From NCBI GenBank assembly GCA_963804245.1, contig CAWDPQ010000009.1, positions 496,001 to 560,000 on the forward strand: a stretch of DNA of 64,000 nt, written 5' to 3'. Below, piece by piece: positions 52,991 through 60,832 of the stretch (position 1 is its first letter; each line of letters begins with the position of its first letter). The stretch is from CAWDPQ01 sp963804245 (GTDB taxonomy: Bacteria > Acidobacteriota > Vicinamibacteria > Vicinamibacterales > 2-12-FULL-66-21). Under the pieces are notes generated by a model that was not told where the DNA came from, did no database searches, and saw nothing but the letters and a program-made list of their open reading frames with translations. The translations under genes and the position numbers were made by a program.

Positions 52991-54491
52991 GCGGACACTG
53001 CACCCGAGCTCGTTCGTCTTCAGCATGGGGCGGCACCTGCGCGCGCTGCTCGTGCCCGGCGTTGCCATCGCCTTTACCGCCGGATCGAGCGGCCGCGACT
53101 GGGAAGTGTGGCTGATGGTCCTCCTCGTTCCGTACGCGATTGCCGCCCTGGCACGGAGCCTCTCCTTCCGCTACCGGTTCGACGCCGACGAGATGGTCGT
53201 GCGGAAAGGCTGGGTATTTCGCAGCGAGCGTCACATTCCTTACGCCCGCATTCAGAACATCGACGCGGTTCAGAATGTCTTTCATCGGGCCCTGGGCGTC
53301 GCCGAAGTCCGTGTCGAAACGGCGTCGGGTGGCGAGCCGGAAGCGACGATGACCGTACTGCCGGTGGAATCACTGGCAGAGATGCGTGACTTCGTTTTCA
53401 GAGGCCGACAGGGCGTCGAGGCAGCGGCATCGGGTGCCGACATCGCGCAGACGCCGCCAGCGGATGTCCTCCTCGAGCTTCGCGCACCGGAGATACTCCT
53501 CTACGGATTCATCGAGAGCCGCGGCGCCGTGCTCATAGGTGGTGCGTTTGGTCTTCTCTACGAATTCGGGCTGTTCGACCGGGTCCTTCAGGCTCTGACC
53601 GGAGGGGCGTTCGAAGGCAGCGGCGTCATGCGTCAGTTGTTTCGTGCGATTGTCCGGCAGCAATCCATCTCACTCAGCACCATGGCCTGGACCGTCGGTG
53701 CACTCGTCGCCTTGCTGCTCATCCTGCGAATGCTGTCGATGCTCTGGGCGTACGTCCGGCTGCACGGCTTCGTACTGCGGCGCGCAGGGAACGATCTGCG
53801 CGTCGACTACGGACTATTGACGAAAATCAGCGGCACCATTCCGTTGCAGCGCATCCAGACACTCACGATCAGCGAAAGCCCGTTGCACCGGCTTTTCGGA
53901 CGGGTATCGGTCCACGTGGATACTGCCGGTGGTCATGGTGGAGAAGTGCAGCAGACGCGTCGCGAGCCGATTGCGCCGCTGGTGACTCGCAGGAACCTGG
54001 CCGCGCTGATCGACAGCTTGATGCCGGCGGTGACGTTGAGCGACATCGACTGGCAGCCCGTGCACCAACGCGGATTCCGTCGAGCGCTCGTCCGCACGCT
54101 GTTCCTGGCTATCTGCGGGTCGATTCTGATCATCTCGACACTGCGGTTTGGCGCGGAAGTCGCTGTCGGCCTGCTGTTTGGCTGGGCGGTCGTTTACGCG
54201 CGTCAGTACGTCGCGCATCTCGGATGGGCATTCGCAGGTGATGCGCTCGTCTTTCGCAGCGGCTGGCTCTGGCGTCACATCACGATCGCGAGGTTCTCGA
54301 AGATCCAGGTCGTGAGCCGGCGCGAATCACCGTTCGATCGGCGCCTCGGCATGGCCTCGGTCACCGTCGACACCGCGGCGGCTGGCGCCGGCGGCCACGC
54401 GCTGGCGATCCCGTTCCTCGCCGCGGCAACGGCAAGCGAGCTCGCCGCCACGCTGTCGCATCAGGCTGCGCAAACGGCTTTCAGATGGTGA
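52980..54491 (+). CDS. Multi-bPH2-domain membrane protein (YdbT-like)
   Basis: 503 residues; ATG at 52980 overlaps the 3' end of the YdbS-like gene by 11 bases. Three bPH2 domains alternate with TM pairs: 'HIPYARIQNIDAVQNVFHRA', 'TIPLQRIQTLTISESPLHRL' and 'TIARFSKIQVVSRRESPFDR' mark each. Earlier codons in the frame are not used, as the ATG falls exactly in the coupling position. The pair likely forms a membrane complex. The run ends at a palindromic repeat (54495-54590). Confidence 0.9.
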   Translation: MGPERTLHPSSFVFSMGRHLRALLVPGVAIAFTAGSSGRDWEVWLMVLLVPYAIAALARSLSFRYRFDADEMVVRKGWVFRSERHIPYARIQNIDAVQNVFHRALGVAEVRVETASGGEPEATMTVLPVESLAEMRDFVFRGRQGVEAAASGADIAQTPPADVLLELRAPEILLYGFIESRGAVLIGGAFGLLYEFGLFDRVLQALTGGAFEGSGVMRQLFRAIVRQQSISLSTMAWTVGALVALLLILRMLSMLWAYVRLHGFVLRRAGNDLRVDYGLLTKISGTIPLQRIQTLTISESPLHRLFGRVSVHVDTAGGHGGEVQQTRREPIAPLVTRRNLAALIDSLMPAVTLSDIDWQPVHQRGFRRALVRTLFLAICGSILIISTLRFGAEVAVGLLFGWAVVYARQYVAHLGWAFAGDALVFRSGWLWRHITIARFSKIQVVSRRESPFDRRLGMASVTVDTAAAGAGGHALAIPFLAAATASELAATLSHQAAQTAFRW

Positions 54492-54494
54492 TGG

Positions 54495-54590
54495 AGATCA
54501 GGAGTGTCTTGAACAGGAGATTAGGAGTTCAGGAGATACATTTTTAGTTCTCCTAATCTTCTGATCTCCTGTTGAAAATCCTCCTGACCT
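54495..54590. repeat. CAGGAGATC palindromic repeat cluster (copy 2)
   Basis: AACAGGAG (54512-54519) pairs with CTCCTGTT (54566-54573), and AGATTAGGAG (54518-54527) pairs with CTCCTAATCT (54550-54559). It lies between the convergent bPH2 and amidohydrolase genes and can fold into a long stem, so it may act as a two-way terminator. Words match the cluster at 38699-38808. Confidence 0.8.
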
Positions 54591-54602
54591 CGATCAGCAG
54601 TC

Positions 54603-55829
54603 TCACCACCCGTTTTTCGGCAGACCAGGCGTGATCCGCAGCGCGTTCTGGTAGTACAGCTTGCGCAGGACGGCGTCGGGCAGGCCCATCCCGTTCAATT
54701 TCCAGAAGGCGTGGTAGCCGCGGTAGTAGTCGAAGTACTCGTCGTTGGTTTCGAAGACTCTCCAGTAATAGGGATATTCGCTCGGCTCGTACGCGTCCTT
54801 GCCGAAGAGCACGCGATCCTGATATTTGGTGAAGAACTCACGCGAGGCCCGCGGCTGACGGCCAAACTCGTACAGCACCGCGCCCACTTCCAGCACGACG
54901 TTCGGCAGCGTATCCAGATGTTTTGCAGCGCGGCCGAAGTCATTGCCGTGCCACCCGAAATGCGCGTTGATGAATCGCGTCTTCGGATTGCGCGCGAACA
55001 TGCGATCGCGCTCGCCCATCAGATCCTCGAAGCTGGGGAACTGTTCCCGCGGATACTGGCGGTTCGGAAAGAGCGCGAGCTCCAGCCAACGCTCGCTTTT
55101 GTAGTCAATGGGCTCGAAAAACTGCGCCGGATCGGCGACGTGGATGATGACCGGAATGTTGAGGCGGGCCGCCGTCTGCCAGATTGGGTCGAGATCCGGG
55201 TCGTCGACCTTCAACCGCGAGCCGTCCGCCTTCTTGGCGGACAGGCCGAGGTTCTTGAATATCTTGAGGCCGATGGCGCCATCTTTGACCGCTTGCTCGA
55301 GTCCGGCGATTTCCTTCTCCTTCCAGCCAGGAGCGCCGGCGCCGTTGAAGCTCACGTTGGCGAAGACACGAAAGCGATCCGCATAACGGCTCGTCCGAAT
55401 CGTCTCGACGAGCTGTTTCAGCTGCTCACCAGAGCCGCCTGACAGATTCACCAGGACGCGCAGGTTCAGCGCGTCCATCTCCTTGATCGTTTGTTCGATG
55501 TTGTCCGTCGAGATCCGAAGGTGACTGTGGCTGTCGACCACGGGAAACTTCGCGCGTGGCACGAGGTGTTCTGGCGCGACGACAGTGGACTTCGGGCGAT
55601 AGTCGACGATGGACGGGGGCGGGAGCTCGGGTTTCTGACAGCGTCCGGGACGCACCTCCGTCATTCCCGGCGGACATTCCTCACCCGGCTTGATCGGGAC
55701 GCCGCCAGATGGACCGCCGCGTCCGCCACCGCGACCCTGACCTCCGGGTGGTCCCTGAAGGGCGAAGGTCGCACCGCCAGCCAGCAACGCGACCAGCGCC
55801 CCAACCGACAGGAACCCGAAACCCCGCAT
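54603..55829 (-). CDS. Secreted amidohydrolase-family protein
   Basis: 408 residues. Signal peptide ('LSVGALVALLAGGATFALQ'), a Gly/Pro/Arg-rich linker (25-90), then an amidohydrolase-2 TIM barrel: 'FPVVDSHSHL' (HxH metal motif), 'LKIFKNLGL', 'VIIHVADPAQFF', 'FINAHFGWHG' and 'VLFGKDAYEP' (catalytic Asp). The conserved order suggests a working metal-dependent hydrolase or decarboxylase; the substrate is unknown. It is transcribed toward the palindrome at 54495-54590. Confidence 0.85.
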   Translation of the reverse strand: MRGFGFLSVGALVALLAGGATFALQGPPGGQGRGGGRGGPSGGVPIKPGEECPPGMTEVRPGRCQKPELPPPSIVDYRPKSTVVAPEHLVPRAKFPVVDSHSHLRISTDNIEQTIKEMDALNLRVLVNLSGGSGEQLKQLVETIRTSRYADRFRVFANVSFNGAGAPGWKEKEIAGLEQAVKDGAIGLKIFKNLGLSAKKADGSRLKVDDPDLDPIWQTAARLNIPVIIHVADPAQFFEPIDYKSERWLELALFPNRQYPREQFPSFEDLMGERDRMFARNPKTRFINAHFGWHGNDFGRAAKHLDTLPNVVLEVGAVLYEFGRQPRASREFFTKYQDRVLFGKDAYEPSEYPYYWRVFETNDEYFDYYRGYHAFWKLNGMGLPDAVLRKLYYQNALRITPGLPKNGW

Positions 55830-55915
55830 CGCTCCTCCCTCGAAAATCGTAATGGGCTGAGCGTATCACTTCACGACGGCGGTTCGGGCAGAGCAGACAC
55901 GGAAGCGACTCGCCG

Positions 55916-55947
55916 TCCTCCAGTCCTCCAGTCCTCCAGTACTCCAG
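55916..55947. repeat. CCTCCAGT tandem words after rodZ
   Basis: Four near-copies of an 8-9 base word CCTCCAGT lie just beyond the rodZ stop. Another example of spacer words specific to one gene boundary. Confidence 0.75.
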
Positions 55948-55953
55948 GGGCCC

Positions 55954-56712
55954 TCACTTGATGGTGCCGGCGCTCTCGGGTGTGACACGTACCGTTCGCA
56001 CTTCTCCCGGTTGACCCATGGGGCTGACAGGACCGCCGTTGACCTGCCAGTTGAGCGCACCGGCGTCACCCGTCCGGATGCTCACGTCGCGGATACCCGC
56101 GAGCGTGACGCGTTCCCCCGGTTGCAGGGTCCGGTAGACGGTTCGTTCGCCGTCGACGACGGCGGTGACCCACGCGGGCCGCGTTGCCTCGAGCGCAATA
56201 TTGACCCCGCTGGCCGGTCGCGGCGGCGCTGGGACCGGGGTGCGTTCGATCGCCGGGACCGAGGCCGGCACGGTGGCCTCGGCTCCAGTTGTTCCAACAG
56301 CTGTTCCAACCGTGGCAGGCTCGTTGGTCTGCCCGATGATCCACCGTCCGCCGGCGATCACGACAGCCGCGATCGCTGCGTAACCGAGAATCGCGCCGAG
56401 GGGACGCAGCCAGCGGCCGTAATCCGGTTGGTACGGTATGTCGAGTATTCTCGGGTGCAGCGAAACCGGCCCCCGAGTGACGCCGGCAAACTGCGAAAAA
56501 AATTCACGGACGGTGCTTTCAGGGTCCAGACCGACTTCCATGGCGAACGTCCGGACGAAGCCGCGGCCATAGGGGCGAGGCGGAATCGTGGCGCAATCGT
56601 TCTGCTCAATGGCTGACAAAATCCGCGGTTGGACGCGGATCGACTTGGAGAGGGCGTCTATTGAGAGGCCGCGCGCTTCACGGGCATGTCGCAGCTGTTC
56701 GCCGATGTCCAT
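55954..56712 (-). CDS. RodZ-like cytoskeletal protein (HTH + TM + DUF4115)
   Basis: 252 residues. N-terminal helix-turn-helix of the Xre type ('IGEQLRHAREARGLSIDALS', 'IRVQPRILSAIEQNDCATIP', 'PYGRGFVRTFAMEVGL') that binds MreB in RodZ. One TM helix (about 106-126, 'LGAILGYAAIAAVVIAGGRW'), a Pro/Ala/Thr linker and a DUF4115 beta domain ('WVTAVVDGERTVYRTLQPGE', 'VSIRTGDAGALNWQVNGGPV'). RodZ links MreB to the wall synthesis machinery. No mreB is in the window. Confidence 0.9.
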   Translation of the reverse strand: MDIGEQLRHAREARGLSIDALSKSIRVQPRILSAIEQNDCATIPPRPYGRGFVRTFAMEVGLDPESTVREFFSQFAGVTRGPVSLHPRILDIPYQPDYGRWLRPLGAILGYAAIAAVVIAGGRWIIGQTNEPATVGTAVGTTGAEATVPASVPAIERTPVPAPPRPASGVNIALEATRPAWVTAVVDGERTVYRTLQPGERVTLAGIRDVSIRTGDAGALNWQVNGGPVSPMGQPGEVRTVRVTPESAGTIK

Positions 56713-56893
56713 ACCTCACCTCGCGTTGTCTGCTGCCACGGTGGTGCTCGACACTGCGCAACTTAATACTGCAAATCGACAAGCTCAGCCAGTCATTTTT
56801 CGTACTCATTCGGGTTGCACGAAGCGCGCCGATGAATCCGCCGTGTGGACTCCTCGCGACGATCACATTTTTCGCAGTTTGTGAGTACCTGAC

Positions 56894-57760
56894 ATGGAGG
56901 TTCATCTCATCGACGGCACCTACGAATTGTTTCGCTATTACTATGCGCTTCCGTCCGCTCGAGACGAGCATGGGGTTGAAGTTGGTGCCGTGCGCGGCGT
57001 TCTGGGCTCGATCTTCGGCATGATCAACAGCGGGGTGACCCACCTGGGGGTCGCCACCGATCACATCATCGAATCGTTCAGGAACAGGCTCTGGTCCGGC
57101 TACAAGACGGGGCAGGGCGTCCCGGCGGATCTGCTCTCACAATTCACCCTGCTCGAGGACGCGCTGACGGCAATGGGCGTCAAAGTGTGGCCCATGGTGG
57201 AGTATGAGGCAGACGATGCGTTGGCGTCGGCAGCCTTCGAGGCGGCGCGCGACCCGGTCGTCAGCCGGGTAGTCATCTGCACTCCGGACAAGGATCTCGC
57301 GCAGTCGGTCTCCGGCACGCGGGTCGTTCAGCTGAATCGGCGAACCCGTGTCATTCGCGATGAGGCCGGAGTGGTCGCGAAGTTCGGCGTTCCCCCGGCG
57401 TCGATTCCAGACTATCTCGCCCTCGTTGGTGACGCCGCCGACGGCTATCCCGGACTGACTGGTTGGGGGGCGAAGTCGGCGGCCGTGGTGCTCGCACGGT
57501 TCGGCCGTCTCGAATCGATCCCGGCAGATCCGCGTGACTGGCACGTCAACGCCACCAATGCCTCCGCGCTTTCTGCCACGCTCGAGCGCAACCGCAATCT
57601 GGCGTTTCTCTTTCGCGACCTGGCGACGCTTCGCACCGACGTGCCGGTCTTCGACGCCGTGGATGAATTGCACTGGCAAGGTCCAACCGCGGCGTTTCCG
57701 GCGATGGCCGCGCGCTTCGATCGCGCCATCGTCGTGCCGCAGGCAGCGAAGCAGCGTTAG
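56894..57760 (+). CDS. 5'-3' exonuclease (PIN/H3TH, flap-endonuclease-like)
   Basis: 288 residues, a stand-alone version of the Pol I 5'-nuclease domain. 'HLIDGTYELFRYYYAL' (metal Asp), 'MVEYEADDALASAAFE' (acidic cluster), 'VVICTPDKDLAQSV' (TPDKD motif) and the H3TH loop 'DYLALVGDAADGYPGLTGWG' are seen. It would process flaps or RNA primers. The 181-bp spacer to divergent rodZ holds both promoters. The downstream 113-aa gene is 2 bp away and co-transcribed. Confidence 0.92.
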   Translation: MEVHLIDGTYELFRYYYALPSARDEHGVEVGAVRGVLGSIFGMINSGVTHLGVATDHIIESFRNRLWSGYKTGQGVPADLLSQFTLLEDALTAMGVKVWPMVEYEADDALASAAFEAARDPVVSRVVICTPDKDLAQSVSGTRVVQLNRRTRVIRDEAGVVAKFGVPPASIPDYLALVGDAADGYPGLTGWGAKSAAVVLARFGRLESIPADPRDWHVNATNASALSATLERNRNLAFLFRDLATLRTDVPVFDAVDELHWQGPTAAFPAMAARFDRAIVVPQAAKQR

Positions 57761-57762
57761 CC

Positions 57763-58104
57763 ATGGTCGACAGTGACGCTGCCCCGCAGGACGTCGCCCC
57801 CGGCAAGGTGACGGTCCGCCGCAATTCGCCCGCGGATGTGAAGACCCGTCAGCTCGTGGTGTCGATCGATGGCGAGACGATCGCGACGCTGCTGTTTGGT
57901 GAATCCGTCACGCGTGAACTGCCGCCCGGCGCGCGCCGCCTGCGCGTGCACAACACGCTCGTCTGGAAGACGATCGATTTCACGCTCGCGCCGGGAGAGC
58001 AGGCGACGTTCGAGGCCATCAATCGTCCTGGCAAGCTGACGTTCTTTCTCGTGAGCGCACTGGGTGTTGGGCCTTTGTATGTGACGCTGCGGCGGATTTA
58101 CTAA
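57763..58104 (+). CDS. Small hypothetical protein (113 aa)
   Basis: ATG at 57763, 2 bp after the exonuclease stop. One beta-rich domain: 'VSIDGETIATLLFGESVTRE', 'PPGARRLRVHNTLVWKTID', 'LAPGEQATFEAINRPGKLT', then a weak hydrophobic end ('FFLVSALGVGPLYVTL'). The pattern matches small acidobacterial proteins with a PEGA-like fold (short strands with 'LPPG.HRL.V'). Function unknown. Confidence 0.7.
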   Translation: MVDSDAAPQDVAPGKVTVRRNSPADVKTRQLVVSIDGETIATLLFGESVTRELPPGARRLRVHNTLVWKTIDFTLAPGEQATFEAINRPGKLTFFLVSALGVGPLYVTLRRIY

Positions 58105-58117
58105 ACGCTCGGCGTAG

Positions 58118-58137
58118 GCCCGGCCTTCAGGCCGGGC
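58118..58137. terminator. 9-bp GC hairpin after the 113-aa gene
   Basis: GCCCGGCCT-TC-AGGCCGGGC, 14 bp after the stop. Same class as the hairpins at 9456-9516 (GC stem around a short A/T/C loop). Likely ends the exonuclease transcript. Confidence 0.7.
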
Positions 58138-58185
58138 GTGAGCGAGTCAGCAACCAGACCCTTCGACAGCGACCGCCCTGACCGC

Positions 58186-58236
58186 CGCCGCCAAGGCTAT
58201 GGCCGGTCCGCTGTAGCTTTAGCGAAGGCGGAAGGG
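58186..58236. repeat. Degenerate inverted repeat with AGCTTTAGCGAAGGCGGAAG
   Basis: Two half-sites, GCCGCCAAGGCTATGGCCGG and CCGCTGTAGCTTTAGCGAAG, face each other imperfectly. The right half resembles a common intergenic repeat of Acidobacteriota (recalled, not searched). It precedes the HupE/UreJ-like gene. Confidence 0.55.
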
Positions 58237-58286
58237 CGGGGGCGCTGGCCCCGAGCCCGGTACGATAGTATTGGCGCCCGAAACCC

Positions 58287-59483
58287 ATGCGGGCCTTGAT
58301 CTTCGCCGCGATCGTCGGCCTTGCGGCGCCGGCGTTTGCCCACCCAGCACCTTTCAGCTACGTTGACGTCCGGATAGATCCTGCCGTCCTCGATGTGACG
58401 GTGGTGCTGCACGCGTTCGACGTCGCGCACGACCTCGGCGTTTCCGACATGTCGCGGCTGCTCGAAGCCTCGAGCCTGTCGCCGCACGCGTCCGCTGCGA
58501 CCGCGCTCGTTCGCGAGCGCCTGCGGCTCATCGTCGACGGCGCGCAGCTCGGGGACGCGAGCTGGCTCTTGCCGGAGCCGCTGCCAGACCGTCAATCCAT
58601 CCGCATCCACGGACGGTTCACCCTGCCGCGAGCGCCTGGGCAAGTCTCAGTGCGCACGCTGATGTTCCCGTACGATCCGCAGCATCAGACGTTCGTGAAC
58701 GTCTACGAGCGCGGGTCGCTCGTGAGTCAGGCGATACTCAGCCAGGACAAACAACAGATCGATCACTTCCCGGGCACGCGGCAGGGGACCTTCGCGGTGG
58801 TCCGCAAATTCGTGGCGTCCGGCGTGCATCACATCCTCATCGGACCGGACCACCTGCTGTTCCTGGTCGGATTGCTGCTGCTCGGCGGCTCCATTCGCCA
58901 GCTCGTGCTGGTCGTCAGCGCCTTCACCGCGGCGCACAGCGTGACGTTGTCGCTCGCGGCTTTGAACATCTTCAGCCCGTCGCCACGGATCGTCGAACCG
59001 GCCATTGCGCTGAGCATCATCTACGTCGGAGCCGACAACCTGACGGTTCGCGGCGGACGCGACGTGCGCGGGTGGATTGCCTTCGCCTTCGGACTGGTGC
59101 ACGGCTTCGGGTTTGCGGGCGTGCTGCGCGAGATGGACCTGCCGGCGCGCGCGCTCGGCTGGTCGTTGTTCTCGTTCAACGTCGGCGTGGAGATCGGACA
59201 GCTGTTCGTCGTGCTCGCGGTGGCGTCGCTGCTGGCGGCGGTGCGCGCGAAGAGTGAGATCGCCGGACGACGCCTGGCCGTTGCGGGCTCGGTTGTCGTC
59301 ATCGTGGCTGGCGCGTTCTGGTTCATCGAGCGCGTGTTTTTTCCGGGTGGGATTGTCGTAAGGTCCGCGTTCGTTTGTAAGGGAAGAGCGCCTGCGGCCC
59401 GAGCGAGCGACCAGAGCGGAGCGCGCCGCGAGCGCGAACGCGCGAGCGCAGAGCGCTGGGGGTGGGGCCCCAAGCGCCATTAA
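58287..59483 (+). CDS. HupE/UreJ-like membrane protein with repeat-derived C-terminus
   Basis: 398 codons. Signal peptide ('LIFAAIVGLAAPAFA'), an extracytoplasmic beta domain (about 20-165), then a membrane domain of the HupE/UreJ_2 type with conserved His/Asp motifs: 'HHILIGPDHLLFLVGLLLLG', 'AFTAAHSVTLSLA', 'EPAIALSIIYVGADN' and 'FAFGLVHGFGFAGVL'. These helices often bind metal. The family end is near 'FWFIERVFFP' (about 59345). The remaining 45 codons translate repeat copy C ('GRAPAARAS...WGWGPKR'). A T6 run at 59336-59341 suggests a frame slip that would end the protein a few codons later. Confidence 0.85.
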   Translation: MRALIFAAIVGLAAPAFAHPAPFSYVDVRIDPAVLDVTVVLHAFDVAHDLGVSDMSRLLEASSLSPHASAATALVRERLRLIVDGAQLGDASWLLPEPLPDRQSIRIHGRFTLPRAPGQVSVRTLMFPYDPQHQTFVNVYERGSLVSQAILSQDKQQIDHFPGTRQGTFAVVRKFVASGVHHILIGPDHLLFLVGLLLLGGSIRQLVLVVSAFTAAHSVTLSLAALNIFSPSPRIVEPAIALSIIYVGADNLTVRGGRDVRGWIAFAFGLVHGFGFAGVLREMDLPARALGWSLFSFNVGVEIGQLFVVLAVASLLAAVRAKSEIAGRRLAVAGSVVVIVAGAFWFIERVFFPGGIVVRSAFVCKGRAPAARASDQSGARRERERASAERWGWGPKRH

Positions 59484-59492
59484 GAAAAGTAG
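59384..59492 (+). repeat. Hairpin-tailed 3'-end repeat, copy C
   Basis: AGAGCGCCTGCGGCCCGAGC, an Arg-codon-like GAGCGCG stretch, then AGCGCTGGGGGTGGGGCCCC-AAGCGC and TTAAGAAAAG. Copy C is a little longer in the middle than D. It encodes the last ~33 codons of the HupE/UreJ-like frame. Confidence 0.8.
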
Positions 59493-59534
59493 GCCTAACG
59501 CACGAAGAAAAGCAGCGCTACGGAGGCATATCGC

Positions 59535-60469
59535 ATGAGCAGAACGAAACTACTCGGTGTGGTGATCGGCGCCGGCGCCCTTTCGATGGTGGCGGCGGCG
59601 TATCAGCAGCCGGCGCCGGCGGCACGCGTCGTCGAGGTGGACAAGCTGAAGGACAACTTCTACGTGCTCCGCGGCGAGGGCGGCGGCGGCAACACCGCGG
59701 TCTTCGTGCAGGCAGCCGGTGTCACCGTCGTCGATACGAAGAACCCGGGATGGGGTCAGCCGATTCTCGACAAGATCAAGGAGCTGACCAACAAGCCGGT
59801 CACGACGATCATCAACACGCATACGCACGGCGACCACGTCAGCGGGAACGTCGAGTTCCCGGCAACGGTCGAAGTCGTGACGCACGAAAACACCAAGGCC
59901 AACATGGAAAAGATGGCGAGCGGTAACGTCACTCCTGGACCGGGCGGCAAGCCGGGGACGCCGAGCGTGCTCAAGGACAGCGGCGGCAAGGGGCTGCCCA
60001 AGCGGACGTTCAAGGATCGGCTGACGCTCGGCAAGGGTGCCGATCAGATCGACCTCTACTACTTTGGACGGGGGCACACTAATGGCGACGCGTTCGTCGT
60101 CTTCCCCTCGCTGCGGGTCCTGCATACCGGCGACATGTTTGCAGGCAAGAACATACCGTTCATCGATACCAACAACGGTGGCAGCGGCGTCGAGTATCCC
60201 AACACGCTGACCAAGCTGCACGACGGGGTCAAGAACGTCGACACCATCATCACCGGGCACAGCACGCAGATGACGATGAACGACCTGCGTGAGTACGCGG
60301 AGTTCCTGCGTGAGTTCGTCGGGGCGGTGCAAGCGGGGAAAAAGGCCGGCCAAACGGTCGATCAGATTGCCGAGAGCTGGAAGATCCCTGCGAAGTACAC
60401 GGGTACGCCGCGCCGGACCCGGCGCGCGTCAAGACCAACGTCGAGGTCGTGTTCAAGGAATCGCAATAG
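59535..60469 (+). CDS. Metallo-beta-lactamase-fold hydrolase, secreted (one apparent frame break)
   Basis: ATG at 59535. Signal peptide ('VVIGAGALSMVAAAYQ'), then an MBL domain. Zinc motif 'INTHTHGDHVSGN' (HxHxDH), 'YFGRGHTNGDAFVVF', 'VLHTGDMFAG' and 'DTIITGHSTQMT' are all seen. The frame is good to 'SWKIPAKYTG' near 60400, after which the correct continuation is one frame over ('PDPARVKTNVEVVFKESQ') ending TAG at 60467-60469. The longer frame to 60587 only reads through repeat copy D. About 311 residues; probably a periplasmic hydrolase, substrate unknown. Confidence 0.85.
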
Positions 60470-60832
60470 AAGGGCAGGAACGAAGACGGGCAGAGCGCCT
60501 GCGGCCCGAGCGAGCGGCCGTAGGGAAGCGAGGCGAAGCCGAGCGCGCGAGAGCGCTTGGGGGTGGGGCCCCAAGCGCATTGAGTAAAGATGACGTGACA
60601 CAGTTCGGATCCATGGAAATGGAGAACGGCGCGACGGTTATTTGGAGAATTCCGGCCGGGTAAAAACGGTGCTCGGCTCTGGTTTCGGACCGCTGATCGG
60701 TGTAAGGTTTCAGCCGGTCTTTTGCTCGATGGTATAAGTTCACTGGTGTTTCCGGATTTCATGCGGTCGGCGCGTGGCCTCGAGGGGCCCCGCCGGCAAA
60801 GCCGCAATCAGTCGCTTGAAGGTGATGTCAGG
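60470..60832. other. Spacer and leader before the TonB-dependent receptor
   Basis: Holds repeat copy D (to 60589), then about 240 bases without a supported gene. A 27-codon TTG frame at the end of copy D ('SKDDVTQFGSMEMENGATVI') is too short to call. The receptor promoter should lie here; GGTATAAG near 60733 resembles a -10 box but no matching -35 was found. Confidence 0.4.
60491..60589 (+). repeat. Hairpin-tailed 3'-end repeat, copy D
   Basis: CAGAGCGCCTGCGGCCCGAG through the perfect hairpin arms GCGCTTGGGG/CCCCAAGCGC (60553-60578) to TTGAGTAAAG. It begins 22 bp after the corrected stop of the MBL-fold gene. Closest match to copies A and C. Confidence 0.85.
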
